NCBI GenBank assembly: GCA_045537905.1
Contig: JAZSQJ010000065.1
Coordinates: 1-25,450, forward strand
From: SIG636 sp045537905
GTDB taxonomy: Bacteria; Bacillota; Clostridia; Oscillospirales; CAG-382
Reading direction: 5' to 3'
DNA length: 25,450 nucleotides
Shown: positions 1 through 5,823 of the stretch, piece by piece
Position numbering within the stretch: the stretch's first letter is position 1
How the letters are laid out: every line of letters starts with the position of its first letter
The notes under the pieces: model-generated
Told to the model about the DNA's origin: nothing
The model's database searches: none
The model's input: only the letters and a program-made list of their open reading frames with translations
Translations under genes and position numbers: made by a program

Positions 1-271
1 CTTTATTTGGGGTGCAATTCTTTTGTGCTGCGTTTAGGACCGTCGAGGACGCCGGTCCCTACAAAATAAGCGTTACTCATTCTGAACCACCGATTAGCAC
101 CCACTGAGGAGATAGGAAGAATTGTTCCGAATGTTTTACCTTTATTTGGGGTGCAATTCTTTTGTGCTGCGTTTAGGACCGTCGAGGACGCCGTTTCCTA
201 CAACATAGCCGTTACTCATTCTGAACCACCGATTAGCACCTGCTGAGGAGATAGGAAAAATTGTTCCGAAT
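1..271. repeat. Tandem duplication of a 139-bp unit, cut by the window edge
   Basis: Two head-to-tail copies (1-139 and 140-271) differ at only a few positions. Each carries a small inverted repeat of the form GGACCGTCGAGGACG (about 36-63 and 174-202) that resembles a lone copy at 5755-5784. On the minus strand each unit can be read as a short peptide containing NRWFRMSN and GVLDGPKRS. The period is not a multiple of three, each copy ends in a stop, and there is no ribosome binding site, so coding is unlikely. It may be an array of an intergenic repeat or the decayed end of a gene lying to the left. Confidence 0.7.
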
Positions 272-352
272 GGGCGAGCAGAACCCGACGCTGTACCTTG
301 TACTGCGAGTGGTTCTGTCTGATCCATAGCAGAAAAATATAATACAAAAACA

Positions 353-380
353 AGAAAAACGGCAGATTTGCCGTTTTTCT
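353..380 (-). terminator. Rho-independent terminator of corA
   Basis: A perfect 12-bp stem (AGAAAAACGGCA / TGCCGTTTTTCT) with a 4-base loop. On the minus strand it is followed by a T-rich run (CTTGTTTTTG). It lies about 50 bp after the corA stop codon. Confidence 0.85.
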
Positions 381-432
381 ACTTCTTACTCTAATATCTT
401 TTTCTGCGTTCGGGGCTATTTTTACATCTCCT

Positions 433-1371
433 CTATTTGTTGAGCCATTTTTTGTAGATGGCAAAGGCGAAGGAAAAAGCGGTCAGCCCTGCGGCTATCG
501 CCAAAACTATCCAGAACCCCCAAGAGGTAGACTCGAAGGGTACGGGGGTATTAATGCCCCAGAGAGAGAACACCAGCTGAGGTACCGTCAGAATAATAGT
601 TACGGCGGCAAGGAGCTTCATTACCGTATTGAGGTTGTTGGAAATAACGCTGGAATAGCCGTTCATCGTACCCGTAAGGATATCCCTGTAGATGGTACAC
701 ATCTCTACCGCCTGACGGTTTTCTACTATTACGTCCTCAAGCAGCTCTGCATCCTCGGGATAAGCGCTGATAAACCGCATACGAAGCAGCTTCTCAAGCA
801 CAGATTGGTCACCCTTAAGACCTGTGGAAAAGTAAACCAGGCGTTTATCCAGATGCAGTAGCTTTATAAGCTCCTTATTACGCATATTTGCACTTAGCTT
901 TCTTTCAGCCTCGGATATCTCCCTTTCTGTACGACGCAGATAATGCAAAAAAAGCGTTGCGTTTTGGAACAGCATCTGCAAAACAAAGCGTCTTATCTTC
1001 CCTACCTTTATGTTTTTAACGGTGCCGTCCAGTATCTGAAGGGGCAGTGCCGTTTCCTTAATGCACACGGTAACAACCGCCTTAGGGGTAACGATAATAC
1101 CAAAGGGAATTGTAGAATACTCTATTTCCGTTCCGTTTTTCTCCACCGTAGGAGTATCCACAACTATAAGAATATTGCCGTCCTCATCATCTATACGGCT
1201 ACGCTCCTCTTCGTCCAGAGAGGAGCGAATAAAAGACTCCGGCACGTCAAGGGTTGAACGAATATAAGCTATCTCCCCCTCAGTGGGAGCAATAAGACGA
1301 GCCCAACAGCCCTCGGTATATCCCTCGATTTCGGTAGTTTTACCCTCGTGGGTCTTGTAAAATTTAAGCAT
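433..1371 (-). CDS. corA: CorA-family divalent metal ion transporter
   Basis: A 312-aa CorA/MIT family protein that would move Mg2+ (or Co2+/Ni2+) across the inner membrane as a pentamer. The N-terminal two thirds is the soluble alpha/beta funnel domain ending in a long helical region. The C-terminus has two membrane segments: one just before the pore motif (VTIILTVPQLVFSLWGIN) and one just after it (WIVLAIAAGLTAFSFAFAIY), then a short basic tail ending KKWLNK. The signature loop reads GIN rather than the usual GMN, a change also known in ZntB-like members, so Mg2+ selectivity is not certain. The ATG at 1371 is chosen because GGAGG sits 8 bases upstream; a GTG three codons earlier would overlap that site. 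The gene is monocistronic, with a long structured leader upstream and a terminator at 353-380. Confidence 0.88.
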   Translation of the reverse strand: MLKFYKTHEGKTTEIEGYTEGCWARLIAPTEGEIAYIRSTLDVPESFIRSSLDEEERSRIDDEDGNILIVVDTPTVEKNGTEIEYSTIPFGIIVTPKAVVTVCIKETALPLQILDGTVKNIKVGKIRRFVLQMLFQNATLFLHYLRRTEREISEAERKLSANMRNKELIKLLHLDKRLVYFSTGLKGDQSVLEKLLRMRFISAYPEDAELLEDVIVENRQAVEMCTIYRDILTGTMNGYSSVISNNLNTVMKLLAAVTIILTVPQLVFSLWGINTPVPFESTSWGFWIVLAIAAGLTAFSFAFAIYKKWLNK

Positions 1372-1378
1372 AAAAAAC

Positions 1379-1462
1379 ACCTCCGCAAAAAATGTACAAT
1401 CACCCCACTAAGTCTGACGACTTCGTGGGGACCCCGACAAAAAGCACACCCCCTGCGAAGGT
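1379..1462 (-). promoter_or_regulatory. corA leader: hairpin plus anti-Shine-Dalgarno segment
   Basis: In the RNA, ACCUUCGC (1455-1462) can pair along all 8 bases, with one G-U, with the corA ribosome binding site GCGGAGGU (1379-1386). Between them lies a hairpin (1403-1430): CCCCAC/GTGGGG, one mismatch, then AAGTC/GACTT around a 4-base loop. The arrangement suggests translational control of corA by sequestering its ribosome binding site. It is not a recognisable M-box: the conserved Mg2+ riboswitch core sequences were not found. Function is inferred from pairing only. Confidence 0.5.
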
Positions 1463-1478
1463 AAAAAGCTTTAATAAA

Positions 1479-1550
1479 TCAAGCACACTGCACAGGCGGT
1501 ATGTATCTGAAATTTGTAAAACGGTATAATCGCACGCCGCTACTGTCCAT
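1479..1550 (-). CDS. Candidate 23-codon leader peptide upstream of corA
   Basis: This ATG-started small ORF begins about 27 nt after the predicted transcription start and ends TGA, about 107 nt before corA. AAGGAG lies 11 bases before the ATG. The peptide starts MDSSGV and ends RYIPPVQCA, so it has a Pro-Pro pair near its end. Its start codon lies in one arm of a long-range helix: GUACAGG and GUAUG (1560-1548) pair with CAUAC and CCUGUGC (1503-1490). Known Mg2+ transporter leaders (mgtL, corL in enteric bacteria) use short, often proline-containing ORFs in a similar way, but this is analogy rather than homology. Conservation in relatives would decide whether it is real. Confidence 0.4.
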   Translation of the reverse strand: MDSSGVRLYRFTNFRYIPPVQCA

Positions 1551-1583
1551 ACACCTGTACACTCCTTTTTCGTCATTTATTTT

Positions 1584-1613
1584 ATTATATAATCTACAGA
1601 TCAATTTTGTCAA
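1584..1613 (-). promoter_or_regulatory. Sigma-A promoter of corA
   Basis: Perfect consensus boxes on the minus strand: TTGACA (1613-1608), 18-bp spacer, TATAAT (1589-1584). The predicted start near 1577 gives a leader of about 205 nt. Confidence 0.8.
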
Positions 1614-1764
1614 GATAATTTACGAAAAAAGAAATACTGTATTTTTTAATTTTGTTAAGTTTTATTTAAGGCATAGGCATTATCATATAGCCAAGAAATA
1701 AGACGCAGTTGCTTTTTTGCAATGCTGATTGTTTTCGTATTATAATTCTCCTCAAATTTTTTGG

Positions 1765-1797
1765 CGAAAGGGTGTAGCTTTAAGCTACACCCTTTCG
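1765..1797. terminator. Perfect 16-bp inverted repeat between corA and the M29 peptidase
   Basis: CGAAAGGGTGTAGCTT is followed by one base and its exact reverse complement. It lies 17 bp after the end of the M29 aminopeptidase gene, so it probably ends that transcript. However, the minus-strand side after the hairpin is A-rich, while the plus-strand side has the T-rich tail (TTTCGTTTCTTGTT), so it looks like a better terminator for plus-strand transcription. Confidence 0.55.
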
Positions 1798-1813
1798 TTT
1801 CTTGTTAAAAGCA

Positions 1814-3040
1814 TTAAAAAGCAAAATTGCCGTTTATAAACACAGGCACTTCCCTGCCATCCTCAGTTATGCCCATGATTGACAAGTCTGCCGTGCCTAT
1901 CATAAAGTCCTCGTGGGTAATAGAGCTGTTAAGTCCTGCCTCCTTAAGCTCCTCCACGCTCATATCCTCAGCCCCCTTAAGAGTGGGATAAGAGTCGCCA
2001 AAGGCAAAGTGACAGGCGGCGTTTTCGTCAAACAGCGTGTTATAAAAAAGGATACCCAAGTTTGATATGGGAGAGTTATAGGGAACGAGAGCAACCTCTC
2101 CAAGATACGCCGCACCCTCGTCAACGCTTATTGCGTTCTTAAGCACGTCGAGCCCTTTGCTTGCAAAAGCCTCAATAATTTTGCCATCCTTGAGTACAAA
2201 CCTTATATCCTCGATGATATTGCCGTCCAGCACCAAGGGGCGGGATGCACAGATAACGCCGTTTACGCCATCACGTCTGGGAGAGGTAAATATCTCCTCC
2301 GTGGGGATGTTGGGCACAAAGGTCTGACCCGTGCCAGCCTTCTCCCCGCCTGCCTCCCATAGGTGGTTTTTTGGAAGCTCCACCCTAAGGTCTGTGCCAA
2401 GAGAGTTGGTGTAATGCAGGTATTTGAAGTTATAGCCGTTCAGTATTTCCTTACGACCTGACAAAGTTTGTATATGAGACTTCCAGTTTTCTACCGCGTC
2501 CTTATCATCTACTCTTGCCGAGGTAAGAATAGCATCCCACAGCTTTTCATAGGCTACCTCTTCCCCGTCATCGGGGAACACCTTTTTCGCCCAGGACATA
2601 ACGGGAACGGATACCACGCACCAGGGAAAAGCGTTTTTCATCTGCGCCGTTCTGTACTCCTCCAAGGCGGCACCTGCCGCTTTTTGGTAGCTTGCAATAC
2701 GCTTGGGGTCTACGCCCTTAAGGTTTTCGGGGTCGGTTGCATAGATGGACAGCTTTGCCACGCCCTCTCTTGCCATATCGGTAAAAAAGGTTTTTTGCCA
2801 ATTGGGGTAGGCGGTAAAAACAGAGTCCGAAGCGTGAAGGTATTTAAGTCGGGCGGTATAATCGTCCCCCCAGTTCATAATAACCTCACCGCAGCCTGCC
2901 TCATACGCCGCCTCTGCACACAGTCTGCCAAATTCGGCGCACTCCACGGGACAGGCTATCATAAGCTTTTGCCCCTTATTGGGGTTTATGCCTACCTCTA
3001 CTATAAGCTTTGCATATTTTTTAAGTTTTTCTTTTAACAT
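1814..3040 (-). CDS. M29 family aminopeptidase (AmpS/PepS type)
   Basis: A 408-aa cytoplasmic metallo-aminopeptidase that removes N-terminal residues from peptides. Length and motifs match family M29 throughout. The two-metal site is visible as E249 (PTEEIFTSP), E315 (GEVAL), H344, Y351 (HFAFGDSY) and H376/D378 (ITHEDFMIGTADL), in the order and nearly the numbering of the characterised thermophilic enzymes. There is no signal peptide. The ATG at 3040 has GGAG 8 bases upstream. It is transcribed alone from a promoter back-to-back with that of the YdcF-like gene. The exact peptide preference cannot be read from sequence. Confidence 0.93.
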   Translation of the reverse strand: MLKEKLKKYAKLIVEVGINPNKGQKLMIACPVECAEFGRLCAEAAYEAGCGEVIMNWGDDYTARLKYLHASDSVFTAYPNWQKTFFTDMAREGVAKLSIYATDPENLKGVDPKRIASYQKAAGAALEEYRTAQMKNAFPWCVVSVPVMSWAKKVFPDDGEEVAYEKLWDAILTSARVDDKDAVENWKSHIQTLSGRKEILNGYNFKYLHYTNSLGTDLRVELPKNHLWEAGGEKAGTGQTFVPNIPTEEIFTSPRRDGVNGVICASRPLVLDGNIIEDIRFVLKDGKIIEAFASKGLDVLKNAISVDEGAAYLGEVALVPYNSPISNLGILFYNTLFDENAACHFAFGDSYPTLKGAEDMSVEELKEAGLNSSITHEDFMIGTADLSIMGITEDGREVPVFINGNFAF

Positions 3041-3069
3041 AGCTTCATCTCCAAAAGGTTAATATATAA

Positions 3070-3098
3070 AATATACCCAAAACTGCCCAAAAAGTCAA
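3070..3098 (-). promoter_or_regulatory. Promoter of the M29 aminopeptidase gene
   Basis: TTGACT (3098-3093), 17-bp spacer, TATATT (3075-3070) on the minus strand, about 30 bp before the start codon. Its -35 box is only 7 bp from the -35 box of the divergent promoter at 3106, so the two polymerases would compete for the same face of DNA. Confidence 0.7.
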
Positions 3099-3105
3099 GT
3101 TTTTA

Positions 3106-3134
3106 TTGACCAACGGCTTATAATATGTTATGCT
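3106..3134 (+). promoter_or_regulatory. Promoter of the YdcF-like gene
   Basis: TTGACC (3106-3111), 17-bp spacer, TATGCT (3129-3134), 25 bp before the start codon. Divergent from, and abutting, the M29 promoter. Confidence 0.6.
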
Positions 3135-3159
3135 GTTTATAAGAAATGAGGTGTAAATT

Positions 3160-3768
3160 ATGTGGCTTACAAAAATTAATATCTCTGAGCTTGATGACGA
3201 CACTTTGACAAACTTTATCTTCCCCGTGGAAACAGGCATCGAAATCCCCCATTGCGAGGCGGCTTTAGTGCTGGGCACGGATAAGCCTAATATCGACAGG
3301 ACGCCTGAGGCTGTTAAGCAGTACAAAAACGGTGTATGCGATAAGCTGGTTATGTCCGGCGGCGTTTATTGGGATACGGAATACGGCAGAGTTACCGAGG
3401 CTGAGTATATGCGTCTGTTTGCTTTGGAAAAGGGCGTAAAGGACGAGGATATCATTCTGGACAACCTTGCCAGAACAACCATCGAAAACGTGCTGTGCGG
3501 CAATATTGCAATCCACAGAGCCTTTAATTACATATCCGAGGTTAAGAATTTATTGCTTATAACCTCTTTGTATCATATGCGACGCAGTATGCTTATTGCA
3601 GAAGCCTTGACCCCTAAGCATATGAACGTGTTTGCCTGCCCTGCCTACGGGATTATTGACAGAAACGATTGGAAGGATACGGAGTCAGGCCGCAGAAGGG
3701 TTACCGCAGAGGCGGGATATATTAAAGCTATGGCGGCACACGGCTTGATTGAGGATATTAAGTTATAA
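3160..3768 (+). CDS. YdcF/DUF218 family protein, cytoplasmic type
   Basis: A 202-aa protein of the YdcF-like (DUF218) superfamily. The Rossmann-like core is seen in AALVLGTDKPN (about residue 30), the acidic/Asn segment LDNLARTTIENV (about 105-116) and LLLITSLYHMRRSMLIAEAL (about 130-150). Unlike the second DUF218 protein at 19648 it has no signal peptide or membrane helix, so it should act in the cytoplasm. YdcF of E. coli binds S-adenosylmethionine, but no reaction is established for the family and none is claimed here. GAGGTG precedes the ATG at 3160 with good spacing. A terminator follows at 3806-3844. Confidence 0.82.
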   Translation: MWLTKINISELDDDTLTNFIFPVETGIEIPHCEAALVLGTDKPNIDRTPEAVKQYKNGVCDKLVMSGGVYWDTEYGRVTEAEYMRLFALEKGVKDEDIILDNLARTTIENVLCGNIAIHRAFNYISEVKNLLLITSLYHMRRSMLIAEALTPKHMNVFACPAYGIIDRNDWKDTESGRRRVTAEAGYIKAMAAHGLIEDIKL

Positions 3769-3805
3769 AAAACCACTATTATGTATACGCTAAATCCGTT
3801 CGATA

Positions 3806-3844
3806 AAAAAGCAGCTTCGATATTCATTGTCGAGGCTGCTTTTT
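3806..3844 (+). terminator. Rho-independent terminator after the YdcF-like gene
   Basis: AAAAAGCAGC...GCTGCTTTTT with an inner TCGA/TCGA pairing and a 9-base loop. The flanking A and T runs make it usable on either strand, so it may also serve the RAYT pseudogene that ends at 3859. Confidence 0.85.
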
Positions 3845-3858
3845 GATATAAATGCAAT

Positions 3859-4587
3859 TTATAAACCTTTGTTATCTATCCAAAGCAATGGATTTCCATA
3901 AATATAATTTATGTGCTCTTCATAATCTTTATCGCTACAATAATATGATCAAAAAACGATTTTTGCCATATAGACCTTCCGATTCGTTTCGTAACAGCTC
4001 CTTTTAGCTGTTGAACGATACGAGACATAGTAGGGGCGACCATTGGTCGCCCGCAGCTTGATGACAAACCTTGTCATCAAGCTGGCAGAGTGCTGAGAAA
4101 GAGTGCAGGCAAGACGAACCGAGGTGAGAACTGTACTAAGTACTGTGAACCGAGGTTCGTCTTGAACGAAAAAACAATATAATGCAGAAAATTCAGGGGA
4201 ATTATCCCTGAATTTTCTACTTTAGAATGAGTATATTTTATTCTTTTTCGTGCTCTGTGCCTTTGTCAGCGGTCTGGGGGCGACCATTGGTCGCCCGTAA
4301 TCATCAGCACGCACCGCCAACATCAGATGAATATGATCGGGCATTATTACATATTTATCTACCACGATAGAAGGATATACAATTGAGATACTATTTATTG
4401 CTTGATCAACGATTTTTCCATATGTTGATAATTTTACATTTTCTGGAGTGTTGATAGTTTCATCGAACTTTTCCCAAAAATAATTTTTTCTTTCCGAAGT
4501 ACATATTGTCAAGAAATAAGTACCGCAGGTACTGTAATCATAATCTTTCAAGCGGTTTTTCTTCCTCATAGGACATTCTTTTTCCAT
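3859..4587 (-). pseudogene. REP-associated tyrosine transposase (RAYT), split by a mobile element and frameshifted
   Basis: A Y1/HUH transposase of the RAYT (IS200/IS605-related) group, which handles REP palindromes. The N-terminal part (4587 to about 4277) reads RLKDYDYSTCGTYFLTICT and the HUH motif YVIMPDHIHLML, then GRPMVAP. There a 223-bp element (4054-4276) has inserted with duplication of the 21-bp palindrome encoding GRPMVAP. The remainder continues at 4053 as TMSRIVQQLKGAVTKRIG and SIWQKSFFDHII. A one-base deletion near 3938 shifts frame; the other frame then gives DKDYEEHINYIYGNPLLW, ending in TAA at 3859-3861. Removing the element plus one palindrome leaves about 160 codons, normal for the family. 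The start at 4587 fits the usual RAYT N-terminus; its ribosome binding site is weak. It cannot make a full enzyme as it stands. Confidence 0.9.
4054..4276 (-). mobile_element. Hairpin-targeting MITE-like element, copy A (inside RAYT)
   Basis: A 223-bp non-coding element in reverse orientation, starting CAGACCGCTG at 4276 and ending CATCAAGCTG at 4054. The ends are imperfect inverted repeats (CAG...G.TGACAAA at both). Inside are a 13-bp hairpin (AGAAAATTCAGGG/CCCTGAATTTTCT), a long stem AAGACGAACC/GGTTCGTCTT around AGTACTTAGTAC, and a terminal 14-bp hairpin (CAGCTTGATGACAA). The 21-bp palindrome GGGGCGACC...CGCCCG is present on both sides (4033-4053 and 4277-4297) as an exact duplication. It interrupts the RAYT gene in frame at the palindrome. 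It differs from copy C (19332) at about nine positions. It has no ORF of its own, so it must be moved in trans. Confidence 0.9.
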
Positions 4588-4636
4588 ATTGTTACCTGCT
4601 CAATTACATCAAAAGTCAGCATAAAACAGCTTTTAA

Positions 4637-4658
4637 GGCGACCGATGGTCGCCCCTAC
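4637..4658 (+). repeat. REP-like palindrome upstream of the RAYT gene
   Basis: GGCGACC, three bases, GGTCGCC, then CCTAC. It is the same sequence, in inverted orientation, as the palindrome inside the RAYT coding region (4033-4053 and 4277-4297). REP palindromes flanking their RAYT gene are the normal arrangement for this transposase class. Confidence 0.75.
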
Positions 4659-4688
4659 GGTGCTTCAGGCTATGCTATCCCATCTCCG

Positions 4689-5375
4689 TTACGCTTTATC
4701 TACCGACTTAACGGTTAGGATGCCTTCGTTTACCGTAAACTTAATCTCCATTCCGCCGAACTCAAAGCCGTATACTCTTGAAGGGTCCTTTTGATAGGAG
4801 GGGCGTGGGTCACCTGACAGCAGCTTTACAAGCTGTTGTCTTTTTTCTTCCGGTACCAATGCCAACAGCTCCTCATCAAACTCTACCTCTAAGGCTCTGG
4901 GAGGCAGGTTTTCCGTAAAGCCTGCCTTGGCGTCGGGCACAGAGTCTGCAAAGGGAAGGTAGGGCTTTATATCGTATATGGGGGTGCCGTTCATCAAATC
5001 AGCGCCGCTTACTATAAGAGTAGGGCCCGTTTTAGGGTCGTTTACATACTCAAGAAGCTTTACGCAGGATAGTCCCAAAGCGTTGGGACGGTAGGGGGAA
5101 CGGGTGGCAAAGACCCCTGTACGCCTATTGCCCCCCAACATAGGAGGACGGACGGTGGGAGACCACTCCTCACGGACAGCCTCAGAGAACTGCCATATCA
5201 GCCACAGATGGGAAAAGCCTGTTATATCCCTGAAAGCCTCTTCCCTTCTGTATTCCCTTTCAAACACTATGCGTGACTTTAGCTCGGACAGCATACCGCT
5301 TTGCCTTGGGATGCCGAACTTGCTTGTAAAATCGTTTTCTATATGGGCGATTACTTTTAATGAATACTTTTCCAT
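4689..5375 (-). CDS. trmO: tRNA (N6-threonylcarbamoyladenosine37-N6)-methyltransferase TrmO
   Basis: A 228-aa TrmO (TsaA/YaeB) protein that uses S-adenosylmethionine to methylate t6A at position 37 of certain tRNAs, tuning decoding in the cytoplasm. The single-sheet beta-barrel core is clear: IENDFTSKFGIPRQSG, FRDITGFSHLWLIW, GVFATRSPYRPNALGLS, VSGADLMNGTPIYDIKPYLPF. The C-terminal region (RVYGFEFGGMEIKFTV) is the usual small tail domain. AGAGG lies 5 bases before the ATG at 5375. A terminator hairpin with a T-run ends only about 12 bp upstream of the start, leaving no room for a promoter there. The nearest plausible promoter (5674-5702) is now separated from the gene by mobile element B. Confidence 0.95.
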   Translation of the reverse strand: MEKYSLKVIAHIENDFTSKFGIPRQSGMLSELKSRIVFEREYRREEAFRDITGFSHLWLIWQFSEAVREEWSPTVRPPMLGGNRRTGVFATRSPYRPNALGLSCVKLLEYVNDPKTGPTLIVSGADLMNGTPIYDIKPYLPFADSVPDAKAGFTENLPPRALEVEFDEELLALVPEEKRQQLVKLLSGDPRPSYQKDPSRVYGFEFGGMEIKFTVNEGILTVKSVDKA

Positions 5376-5390
5376 AACAACCTCTGAAAA

Positions 5391-5418
5391 AGGGGCTGTC
5401 TCATTAAGGACAGCCCCT
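5391..5418 (-). terminator. Terminator hairpin, left duplicate flanking element B
   Basis: AGGGGCTGTC/GACAGCCCCT, a 10-bp stem with an 8-base loop, followed on the minus strand by TTTTT (5391-5387). It is identical to 5644-5671. Before the insertion this was one hairpin between guaB and trmO, either the guaB terminator or a hairpin at the 5' end of the trmO message. Confidence 0.8.
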
Positions 5419-5643
5419 CAGACCGCTGACAAAGGCACAGAGCACGAAAAAGAATAAAATATACTCATTCTAAAGTAGAAAATTTAGGGAAAATTTTCCT
5501 GAATTTTCTACATTTTTATTTGTTTTTTCGTTCAAAACGAACCTCGGCTTACAGTACTTAGTACAGTTATCGCCTCGGTTCGTCTTGCCTGCACTCTTTC
5601 TCAGCACTCTGCCAGCTTGATGACAAGGTTTGTCATCAAGCTG
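5419..5643 (+). mobile_element. Hairpin-targeting MITE-like element, copy B
   Basis: A 225-bp non-coding element, CAGACCGCTG to CATCAAGCTG, differing from copy C at about eight positions. In the central hairpin two differences turn Watson-Crick pairs into G-U wobbles, so the stem is still possible in RNA. It is bracketed by exact 28-bp duplicates of the terminator hairpin (5391-5418 and 5644-5671). The insertion lies between guaB and trmO. Confidence 0.92.
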
Positions 5644-5671
5644 AGGGGCTGTCTCATTAAGGACAGCCCCT
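5644..5671 (-). repeat. Terminator hairpin, right duplicate flanking element B
   Basis: An exact copy of 5391-5418 and the first hairpin met by transcription leaving guaB. Here the T-run is missing because the element end follows directly, so only the far copy keeps a complete terminator. Confidence 0.85.
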
Positions 5672-5673
5672 AA

Positions 5674-5702
5674 ATATTAATTTATAATTCAAATGTAAGC
5701 AA
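5674..5702 (-). promoter_or_regulatory. Possible original promoter of trmO
   Basis: TTGCTT (5702-5697), 17-bp spacer, TAATAT (5679-5674) on the minus strand. Without element B and one hairpin copy it would lie about 45 bp before the trmO start. The boxes are moderate matches, so this is tentative. Confidence 0.35.
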
Positions 5703-5754
5703 ACAATCCGTAAGGGGACTTCGTTACCTATACGTTACAATTAACTGCTTTGTT

Positions 5755-5784
5755 CAGGACCGTCGTGGACGGTTTGTCCCTACA
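5755..5784 (+). repeat. Short palindromic repeat, second family
   Basis: CAGGACCGTC, GTG, GACGGTTTGTCCC then TACA: an inverted repeat of the same type as the ones in the tandem units at 1-271 (GGACCGTCGAGGACG...CCCTACA). It lies downstream of guaB with no other feature. Confidence 0.6.
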
Positions 5785-5823
5785 AGAGTGCAAAACAAAT
5801 GAGACAGTTCCTTGATTTTTATA

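Noticed and set aside
142..327. 61-codon minus-strand ORF in the tandem repeat with an SH3-like look (NRWFRMSNGYVVG)
   Set aside because: No ribosome binding site, out-of-frame repeat period and a stop in each unit. It may be a gene remnant but cannot be supported as a CDS.
1372..1577. M-box (ykoK) Mg2+ riboswitch upstream of corA
   Set aside because: The conserved M-box core blocks could not be found; the pairing pattern is different.
1501..1701. 66-codon plus-strand ORF
   Set aside because: Runs antisense through the corA leader and promoter, with no ribosome binding site and AT-rich composition.
4054..4276. The repeat as a RAYT-mobilised REP doublet (BIME)
   Set aside because: It lacks the REP sequence except as the target duplicate, and REP mobilisation is not known to duplicate whole hairpins.
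4222..4587. A complete 121-aa transposase ending in LTKAQSTKKNKIYSF
   Set aside because: The last 15 residues or so are read from the inserted element; the true C-terminus lies beyond the insertion.
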